64,000 bases of DNA. Source: Volutella citrinella (Eukaryota > Ascomycota > Sordariomycetes > Hypocreales > Nectriaceae). The notes under the pieces were generated by a model, which saw only the letters and a list, made by a program, of their open reading frames with translations, was not told the DNA's origin and did no database searches. Below are positions 52,789-61,659 of this stretch, one piece after another (the first letter of the stretch is position 1; each line of letters opens with the position of its first letter). The stretch covers positions 2,356,001-2,420,000 of the forward strand of contig JAWZSP010000003.1 of assembly GCA_034401135.1 (NCBI GenBank), written 5' to 3'. The position numbers and the translations under genes are program-made.

Positions 52789-54505
52789 ATGTCGCAGTCT
52801 ACCAATGAGGGACACCAAGTCTCAGAGGCCCAGCCTCATGGAGGCACAAGCAAGCTTAAACCAAGGCACCTGTACATGATTGCCATCGGAGGTGAGCAGC
52901 GCAATCGTTTAAGTTGTGTGAGAAAAGCGTCAAGAATCTTATTGCTGATGTTGCATGTCTCAACTAGGATGCATCGGCGCAGCGTTCCTGGTCGGGACAG
53001 GTCGAACACTAGCAAAGGGAGGCCCGGTATTCTGCTTCGTGGGGTTTGCCTTTGTCTGCTTCGTCATCGGCCTCTTTTCCACAATCTTGACCGAAATGGC
53101 GGCTGCCATTCCACTCAACGGCGCTGGCACCGACTACTACACGACTCGACTTCTCTCCACGTCCTGGGGCTTTGCCATGGGCTACAACTACTGGTTCGCC
53201 TACGCGATCCTTGTGCCTTTCGAAATCACCGTATCCACGCTCGTGATCCACTACTGGAAACCCCCAGTTCACGATGCTGTCTTCCTCACGATCCTCTTGG
53301 TCGTCATTGTGGGACTAAACTATTTGCCTGTCAAGGAGTCTGGCGAGGCTGAGTTTTGGTTCTCTTCACTGAAAGTCCTCATGATCCTCGGCATAATGAT
53401 CCTCTCCGTCGTCATCGTTGCTGGTGGGGGACCAACGGGGCAGAGAGTTGGAGCCAGCAACTGGAGCCCTCCGGTCCATCCGTGGATCTTGGAAGGTAGC
53501 GCGGGCAAGTTCATCTCGTTTCTTGGTGTCTTGGTGAGCATTGCGCTCCCGGTAAGTCTTTATGCTGACTGGCTGGATACGCTTTGATCTGATAATGTGT
53601 ATGTGTAGATGAGTTTCATCGCTGAAATGGTCGCCGTATGCGGTGGCGAGACGCAGGATCCAGCAAAAACACTTCCCAGAGCTGCCAAAGCCTTCATCTT
53701 CCGACTGGCCGTCTTCTACGTCCTTCCCGTCTTCTTCGTCACGTTGATCTGCCCGGCAGACGCTCCAGAGCTCACGTCTGGCGGGTCCGGTGCGGGTTCG
53801 TCGCCCTTTGTCATTGGCATCAAGACGGCGCACATCCGAGTGCTTGACCACATCATCAATGTCATCATTCTGTTCTCGGCGTGGTCCGCAGGCAACGTAT
53901 ACTGCTACTTATCATCCAGATCCCTGTACTCCCTGGCCGTCGATGGATGCGCGCCCAAGTTCTTTGCCCACACGAACAAGTATGGAACGCCATACTGGTC
54001 CGTGACAGCCAGCGCCTTGGTTGCTCTACTCGCCTATCTCAACGTGAGTTCGAGCGCGGGCCAAGTGCTCAATTGGCTCGTTAACATGATCAACATATCC
54101 GCGTGTTTCTCGTGGGTTCTGCTCTCTTGGTGCTACCTCCGTTTCCGCCAGGCTCTTGAAGCGCAGGGCATCGATCGAGCCAGACTGCCCTACCGTGCGA
54201 TTCTAGGCAATCAGATTGCGTGGTTTAGCATGGTATTCTTCACTATAATCGGCCTCCTCAACGGCTTCCAGGTCTTCTTCCCGTCCCAATGGAACACAGC
54301 CGATTTCATCACCGCCTATATTGGCCTCCCGCTCTTCTTTATTCTGTTTGTGGCCCACAAGTATTCGAAGGCTCCTCATGAGCCATGGCTGGTGCCCTCG
54401 GACCAGGTGGACCTCTCCTCGCTTTGTGTCATTGACGCTGTCAGCATTCAAGCTGAGGCGTACGAGCACGAGATCGAAGAGAGCAAGAAGGGCGGCAGCA
54501 GCTGA
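52789..54505 (+). CDS. Amino acid permease, YAT family (APC superfamily)
   Basis: Exons are 52789..52891, 52968..53551 and 53609..54505, giving 527 residues. Introns of 76 and 57 nt close in frame. The first intron splits the signature of membrane segment 1, which reads AIGGCIGAAFLVGTG after splicing, as in yeast-type amino acid permeases. About twelve hydrophobic segments follow, between hydrophilic N- and C-terminal tails. The family imports amino acids by proton symport at the plasma membrane. Substrate cannot be fixed from sequence. Gene context with an aminotransferase and a semialdehyde dehydrogenase suggests an amino acid or omega-amino acid as substrate. Confidence 0.93.
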
Positions 54506-55163
54506 GCCGAGGAAGACCGAGTCGTCGACGAGCAAGGATGAATGGCAACACTCGTGTACAGGGGCTGTGATTGGTACTCGGATTGTCTTTGTCGTCTGTC
54601 TACGTTGCTCACGCAATGGATTGACTTTTTGGTAGACGTGTGGTTGAGCAAGGCATGCATGTGCTGGATTGTAAAAATGTACATGTATGTGCTTGGTCGG
54701 TGGGCCAGCCCGGTGGATTCTATCTCCTGGGGTGCATATTGTACTGTACGTAGGGGTCATAATAAGACAACCATTGAAAGGCCATGAATCGCCATTCACC
54801 GTGCAACCTCCCCCAAAGCGTTTAAATAATTGGGTAGGGAGAATTCGGTGAGCTGGGGCAAGTCGAGGACCCCGCATTGAACTTGGGCAGTGCGCTGTTG
54901 CGGGCCCCTGACATGTTCTTTCCCCAATGCATGGAGCACTACCTATACTAGCTGCGGGCCTGCGACTGCGCTCCTTACCCCACTGACTCGATCCAAGCAT
55001 TAAATCAATCAATTCCTTCCCCCATCCGAACTCGGTCACGACAAGATTGATGAAAATCATCCTTGATACAATCACTCTTTTGCTCTTGTCTTCTCTCTTA
55101 TTTCGCCGTAACATAGTCTGTGTCTATTCATTACTCTCACAACGGCGGCGGCCAGCAGTTCCA
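54506..55163. other. Intergenic region, promoter of the Zn2Cys6 gene
   Basis: Holds the permease 3' UTR and the regulator's promoter. At 54961-54976 the sequence TGCGACTGCGCTCCTT resembles the cluster element read from the other strand, but with one base missing and other mismatches, so it is only a possible degenerate site. Confidence 0.5.
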
Positions 55164-57171
55164 ATGATGCACACACCCGGAACTCGTTCCCGCCAAGGTA
55201 AGCAAACCAGCCACCTTCGCTTTCGTTGGCTCTCTAGACGGAGGCTGATGTTGGGATGATTAGGCTGTCTGACCTGCAGGAAGCGCCACCGCAAATGCGA
55301 CGAAGGGAAGCCTGCCTGCCAGCTCTGCCACAAGACTGGCCGCGAGTGTGTGTACAGCAGCGGCATTCGATGGTCGTCGACAAGCTTCCTGGGCCCCGTA
55401 GATTCAGATCGTGCTGCGAAAACAAGGTCGACGGCGAAATCGTCTAGATCAAAGCGAACAGCTTTCACTACCCTGTCCTCACAGCCAAGCTCGGCCCAAC
55501 AACCTGCGCAGGCGATTGGCGTGTCCGTCTCGCCGAACAGCGCCGGCTCAGATGATGGCCATCATTCAGGTTCTGAATTGACGCCAAACGTAACTTCGTG
55601 GGATAGCCCACTTGGTGGCTCGACGATGGGTATTGAGCCGGCACTTGATCCTACTTGGGACGATTTGTTTTCGGAGTCGCAAAACCTTGATCCAAAGGGC
55701 CCAACCCTGGGGACAGAGGACCCCATTGCGTCTAGAGAGGAAGACATGCTGTTGATGCCGTGGCATGATGAGAGTTTATCCACCGAAGACGAGCCCTCGA
55801 GAGCCGAAGGCACACTGTTCGCTCCCGAATTTGGCCCCTGGCTGTCTGCGGCCCTCGGATCTTCAAGTGAAGAGCTGGCCTTCGACCACTGTAAGCTGCC
55901 TCCCTTCGCTCGGTCCGAGACCGGGTCACTAATGATGTGAGCCGACAGATATGAAGGATGCCTCGACTCGCATCCCAGCATTTGATGGTCCAAGGAACCC
56001 TTACCGGATGCTTTGTTCGGTCGCCATCTCGTACCCTCTTCTTCTACACACAATTCTCTACGTCTCAACTGTCAGCATGTACAACTACGGCAGAGGGAAC
56101 GGCGAAGCCATCACATATCGTCGCAGCCAGGCCTTCTTGTTGCTGCAAAGCGCTGCAGACTTGCTCAAGTCCCATAAGGCGCATGGAGGCCAGAACTGGA
56201 TGGACCAGCACCAGACGCTTTCCGTACTATCGCTGCACGAAGTGACACTGGCAGCATATTTGATGCATATTGTTTCCGAGGTCATGAGTGGGAGTCAAAG
56301 GACCAACTCTCACCTTCAAGCGGCGTATAACCTGATGACGGAGCTCAACTACGTCGATCGCTTGCCGCAAGGGTTCTACTCGCGATTTCTAGTGCAGAGA
56401 TTTGCCATGATCGATGTGGTATTGTCATTCTTGCGGCATCGGAGGCCACTCGCGCCGGCCAATTTTGCTCTGTACCAGCCGATCGAGGAGGTGGATGAGC
56501 AAGAACCTTCCTTTCGCGAACTGACAGGCTGTCCCCAGGTCGTCCTTTCTTTTTTGGCGAGGATCTCGATGCTCGCCGACCAAAACACGTTCAATAACCC
56601 GGCGCATTCTGCAGAAGCCTATCAACTGGAGAGCGAGATGCGTGCCTGGGGAGCGCTCAGGTATCCTGGCCCTTCGACTGGGAATGTCGATTTGCTGGAT
56701 ATGACGGAAAGTGACGGTGCAGGTGCTGGTGACAAGCGCAACACACAGCTCGACACGTTGAGCGAGTGCTTCTACTGGGTTGCACACCTACTGCTGGAGC
56801 GAAGAGTGTTTCTAGGCCCTACAACGTCGCCCCGAGTGCAGCTATACAGACGGCACCTCTTTACTCTTATGGACCGCCTCCCTGCTGGCTGCGGGCCAGA
56901 CTCCTCCTTGCCCTTTCCGTTCTACATGGCAGCTCGGGAAGCAATGAGCAGTCAAGACCGAGACTGGGTGCGCCAGAAGCATGCTGACATGTTGAGACAA
57001 TACCCTGATCGGTCGAGGATTCTCATGATGCACCTAACGGAAGAGATTTGGAGAAAGAATGACGGCGATGGTGCGGCTACGACCGATGACCCCCTCGCCA
57101 CCTCCTGCTGGGTAAATGACGACATTTACATTGGTGTTTTGGACTCCCACGCATCTCACTTCATATTTTAG
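55164..57171 (+). CDS. Zn2Cys6 fungal transcription factor
   Basis: Exons are 55164..55197, 55264..55890 and 55949..57171, giving 627 residues. Introns of 66 and 58 nt (GTAAGC donors) close in frame. After MMHTPGTRSRQG comes the binuclear zinc cluster with spacing C-x2-C-x6-C-x6-C-x2-C-x6-C (CLTCRKRHRKC, then C, QLC and the last Cys of HKTGREC). Intron 1 falls immediately before its first cysteine. A Ser-rich linker and acidic region (about 100-220) may activate transcription. The C-terminal helical part resembles the Fungal_trans_2 regulatory domain. An upstream in-frame ATG at 55047 exists, but its peptide looks non-coding. Its place between permease and enzyme genes makes it the likely cluster-specific regulator. 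Confidence 0.9.
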
Positions 57172-57733
57172 CCTAGGTCAACACGAGAGCAGGGCATGCC
57201 TTCTATCCCACGCTTGCTGACTCGTACGGGACCCTTGGCCTGTCCCACAATGATTTACCAAGTCTCATCACCATGGTCCTAAGCCAACCCCACTCTAGCC
57301 AAAGGCGGAAGTGCGAGTCGCAGTGGGGTTCCCAAGTGTGGACCACGACCGGATCTTGATGGGTGACTGGAAGCTATCATCCACACCACCAGTACGGGTA
57401 GCTTGAGCTTCCTTCCTGTGGTGTCGCAAGTCTTGGCGGCCCTCTCAGTCGCTTGCCTCGACTTGAAGAAGAGGAGGCGAGTTGCTAATGCCCGTATGCG
57501 ACCGGATTCCGGACCGGCCGAGTCCCAGTCCCGGCCCGCAAGAGTCAAATGTAGAATGCTATAAGTCCTTCATATATTAGATCGCCAATCATGGTTGACT
57601 TGCACTGTCAAGTTACAGCCTGGTCCGTTTGCCTTTTCACATCTCGGAAAACCCTCGACCCTGGAAGCTTCAACAATCGCACAATCATTTTTTGGCAAAA
57701 ACATCTTTTGCTTTCCTCATCACTCTCGCCACA
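57172..57733. other. Promoter region of the aldehyde dehydrogenase gene
   Basis: Contains the regulator's 3' UTR and the dehydrogenase promoter, with the cluster element, a CGGATTCCG inverted repeat near 57502-57510 of a type zinc-cluster proteins bind, and a possible TATA box (CTATAAG) near 57560. Confidence 0.5.
57305..57322 (+). promoter_or_regulatory. Cluster promoter element, copy 2 (dehydrogenase)
   Basis: GCGGAAGTGCGAGTCGCA, about 410 bases before the ATG. It differs from the aminotransferase copy at one of 18 bases and contains the inverted repeat TGCGA-G-TCGCA. Confidence 0.7.
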
Positions 57734-59282
57734 ATGCCGCAAACTCTTGCAGATGTTGGTCGGACTCTGGACCTCAAGGACAAAACTCTCCTCCATGAAG
57801 CGTCATATGTCCACGGGGAATGGGTCCAAGCAGCCTCAGGGAAGACATTTGACGTCGCAGACCCTGGCAGTGGCGGAGTCTGGGCTACTTGCCCAGACAA
57901 TGGCCCCGAGGATGTCGACAGAGCCATTCAATCGTCGCAGAAAGGCTTCTTGGAGCACGCGTCTCTGACTGCCCGTAAAAGGGCACAGTTGCTTCTGGAA
58001 TGGCACCGCCTCGTGACCAACTCTCGTGACGATCTCGCCCAACTTTTGACATTCGAGACTGGAAAGCCGCTGTCTGAGGCCCACGGAGAGATCGATTACT
58101 CCCTGGGGTTCCTGTGGTGGTTCGCTGGCGAGGCAGAGCGTATTTCGGGCTCTATCGGCTCCTCCTCTGTCCAGAACCGAAGAGTCCTGGTCATCAAGCA
58201 GCCCATCGGTGTCACGGTTGCGCTTGTCCCCTGGAACTTCCCCATCGCCATGATTCTCCGCAAGGCTGGAGCAGCGCTTGCTGCGGGCTGCTCTATGATT
58301 GTCAAGCCCTCTCCCGAAACGCCACTGACGTGCTTGGCCCTCGCTGACTTGGCCACCCGTGCTGGCTTTGCACCTGGGGTCTTCAACGTCCTGACGACCT
58401 CATTGGACAACACTCCGGCACTTTCTGAGGCCATGTGTACTCATGAGCATGTGCAAAAGGTCACCTTTACAGGCAGTACAAGGGTTGGCAAGATTGTGGC
58501 CGGAATCTGCGCAAAGAACCTCAAGAAATGCACAATGGAACTTGGTGGGAACTGTCCCTTCATCGTCTTTGACGATGCGGACCTTGAGCAGGCTGTGACG
58601 CAGCTGATGGCGCTGAAGTGGAGGAACGCAGGGCAGGCCTGTACCACTGCCAACCGGGTCTACGTCCAAGCCGGCGTCTATGATAAGTTTGCCAGCATGT
58701 TTGCCGCCAAAACGCGTGAGTTCAAGGTTGGCCACGGCATCGAGCCTACTACGACCTTTGGTGCCGTTACCACGCCGGCGGGGCTGGAGAAGGCTGAGTC
58801 ACAAGTCCAAGATGCCCTGCAGCTTGGTGCACAGCTGGCGGCGGGGACTGGGAAGCCCTTCAATGGGCAGTTCATGGAACCTGTCGTCCTCACTGGCATG
58901 ACGCAGGACATGAAGATGAGCCATGAGGAGACTTTTGGCCCCGTCTGCGGCCTCTTCAAGTTCCACACCGAGGATGAGGCTATTAGGTGGGCAAACGACA
59001 CAAGCCTAGGCCTCGCCAGCTATGCCTTCACCAAGAACGTCGACAGGCTCTGGAGGCTGTTTGAGAAGCTGCAGGCCGGTATGATTGGTCTTGTAAGTTG
59101 AAGATCATTTTCCCATCTCTGACAACGAGCTAACATGAAGCGCGCAGAACACTGGAAACGGGGCTTCCGCCGAGAGTCCTTTCGGTGGCATCAAGCAGTC
59201 GGGTTATGGCAAGGAAAGTGGGAAAGATGTTGCCGTGTCTGAGTATCTGATTGAGAAGACGGGAACTCTGACGGTCCAGTAA
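57734..59282 (+). CDS. Aldehyde dehydrogenase, succinate-semialdehyde dehydrogenase-like
   Basis: Exons are 57734..59092 and 59148..59282, giving 497 residues. The 55-nt intron has donor GTAAGT and closes in frame. The catalytic pair is intact: E269 (MELGGNCPF) and C303 (NAGQACTTANR). Nucleotide-binding motifs VPWNFPIAM and FTGSTRVGK are present. The C-terminal part MIGLNTG followed by SPFGGIKQSGYGKESG resembles GabD/Uga2 succinate-semialdehyde dehydrogenases, so an NAD(P)+-dependent oxidation of an omega-semialdehyde to the acid is likely. ATG 57734 gives the usual family length. An in-frame ATG at 57629 would add 35 residues. It follows the regulator and precedes the aminotransferase on the same strand. 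Confidence 0.93.
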
Positions 59283-60000
59283 TTGCGGCTACCTTAGAAA
59301 AGCGGACTCTATGTGTCGACACGATGTTACATAGAGATGAACAGTAAAAAATCGCAGGGGGCTTTCTCCGAATTGAGTCAGTTGATGCTCCATTTTTTAA
59401 GTGTGAAAACAGTCACTTCATATTGAGATCTAGTATGCATTAGAAATGATGAAAGGAAACTAGACATATAAAACATGAAAATAACGTAATATTGCTGGTG
59501 TAAATTGTAGATAGAATACAATATACACACACCTATATACTACTGTCAATTTAGGAAGGCAGACGGGTGAGTGAAGTGAGTGTACAAAAGCAAATAGCAA
59601 CTTCAGTCTACCCAACCGACGTTTCATGACTTGAGAACCCAACTAATCCATCGTTTGCTTCATCGCCACGTTCCGGATACTAAGACAGCCGGTCACTAAG
59701 ACAACTTGGGATCACGAGTACAATGCTGGGTTGCCGCAGGTGGGTCACTGCGTCTCGCACTTCCCAAAGCGGAAATGCGAGTCGCACCGCGAGCTGTTGC
59801 CGGCTCGGCCCCACACCAGCCCGGGAGCTGGGCCGGATGTCGTGGGCCACTGCCGGGACGGATCGTCACAGCCACCATCTTCGCATTGGAGGCTTATATA
59901 CTACAATGGCCAAGTCCACGTCCAGGAGAATACTCTCACAGCAGCACAACAGGCCAACAGTTCCATATCTCGTGTCACAAACGCAACACAATCCGCAGCA
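59283..60000. other. Promoter region of the aminotransferase gene
   Basis: The first 370 bases are AT-rich 3' flank of the dehydrogenase. The rest is the aminotransferase promoter, with the cluster element and a possible TATA box (TTATATA) near 59893. Confidence 0.55.
59769..59786 (+). promoter_or_regulatory. Cluster promoter element, copy 3 (aminotransferase)
   Basis: GCGGAAATGCGAGTCGCA, about 215 bases before the ATG. It is the best-matching of the three copies and contains the inverted repeat TGCGA-G-TCGCA with GCGGAAA on its left. Confidence 0.7.
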
Positions 60001-61659
60001 ATGGCCCCTTCAGCGACTGAAACCGTGACCGAGAGCAGCCAGACCACACACGGAAAGCTGGCACTCACGGAGAAGACGCAAGGCTATGTCGATGACTGGA
60101 GACAATATGTTCGGGGCGGCTTCCCTACCTTGCCTGTAAGAGACCTGGCAGCTCATCCTCCGGGAACACCCAGGTTGGAGCCCCCTGCTAATGCATCATG
60201 CTTCCTAGGTCGCGGTTGAGTCTGCTAACGGCCACATTATCACCGACGTCGATGGTAAACAGTACATTGACTTCATTGGCCAATTCGCCGTGATGAACTT
60301 TGGCTACTCGAATCCCAAGATTGCCAAGGCCGCCGCAGACCAGATTTACAAGTTCCCCCTGACGGGCACATACCACATCAGCCCTCTGTATACCGAGTTT
60401 GCTAAGCGCTTGACCAAGGTGGGGGAGAGATGTGCCTTTTTGTTCCTCGAGCTGAAGGAGCAAGACTGACAGTCGTTGGATTTGTAGAAGTTTGGGTTCG
60501 ATTCGGTCGTCACCATGCTCAGCGGCTCTGAAGCAGTCGAGTCTGCTGTCAAGATTGCGCGAAAGTGGGCGTACCTGCACAAGGGGATCCCTCAGGACCA
60601 GGCGCATGTGCTGACCGTTGACCAATGCTACCATGGTCTGACACTGTCTACCATGCCCATGGCTACTGTTTCTGCGAAGCGTGAGTGTTTGCCCCCCGGC
60701 GTATCGACTACCCGTTATGTTGAGATGCTGACACCATGAGAGACTTTGGCCAACACCTCCCCAATGTTGGCCCTTTTGCCCCAACAAGCGGAAAGCTCGT
60801 ACCCTTTGGTGATATTCAAGCCTTGACAGAGTGCTTTGAGCAAGATGCAGACAAGCTTGCCGCGTTCGTCATTGAGCCTGTCCAGGGCTGGGCTGGGTAT
60901 GTTCCGCAGGCGCAACTCGCATTACCAGGACATGACAGCTGATGACTGGCGTAGCACCATCGTCCCTCCACCCGGGTACCTCAAGGCCGTCCAAGCACTT
61001 TGCAGAAAGCACAACGTTTTGCTTGTCTGTGACGAGATCCAAGCTGGATATGGCCGCACAGGGAAGGACCTGTCATTCCAGCTTGAGCCGGAGTTGGAGC
61101 CCGATATGGTTACCATGGGCAAGGCCGTCACTGGTGGTGAGTCTATGAAATGCTACCACTCCCCAAGGGGGTCTTGCTGACATGAATAGGCTACTATCCG
61201 ATGTCTGTTGTCATGGGAAAGAAGCGCGTCATGGACTTGGTCCAAAAGAACGAGATTCTCTCCACTTTTGGCGCCTCGCCCATCGCCTGTGCAGCCGCGT
61301 TGGCCTCCCTGGATGTCCTCGAGGAGGAGAAGCTTTCAGAGAGATCCGAAAGGCTGGGACAAGTCCTGAGAAAGACTGTCAAGGCTCTCAACCCTCCCCA
61401 CGTCAAGGAACTGCGGGGTCCGGCGCTCTTCCAGTCTCTGGTGCTCGACTGCTCGGTTCCGGGCGTGACACCTCGCCGCGTTTCTGCTCTCGCTATGCAT
61501 CGAGGCGTGCTTGTGGGCATTGGAGCCGACCGTCTGCGCTTCAGCCCTCCCCTGACAATCTCCGAGGAGGATTTGGTCAAGGCTGTGACGGTTGTTGTCC
61601 AAGCGCTGAAGGACGTGACAAACATGGGTGATTTCCCTGGCAGTGAGTTCATGAACTAA
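60001..61659 (+). CDS. Class III aminotransferase, ornithine-aminotransferase-like
   Basis: Six exons: 60001..60135, 60209..60418, 60488..60680, 60743..60896, 60955..61136 and 61190..61659, giving 447 residues. The introns (73, 69, 62, 58 and 53 nt) close in frame; the third uses an unusual GAG acceptor. PLP-enzyme motifs are intact: SGSEAVESA (phosphate loop), CDEIQAGYGRTGK with the conserved Asp, and the Schiff-base lysine near 286 in MGKAVTGGYYP. Overall the sequence tracks ornithine aminotransferase (STFGASPIACAAALASLDVLEEE resembles its [23 protein letters not shown]). However, residues that define OAT differ: F41 for Tyr55, F71 for Tyr85, L166 for Arg180 and W228 for Glu235 (human numbering). 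An omega-amino acid transaminase of different specificity is likely. It forms a cluster with a semialdehyde dehydrogenase, regulator and permease. Confidence 0.92.
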
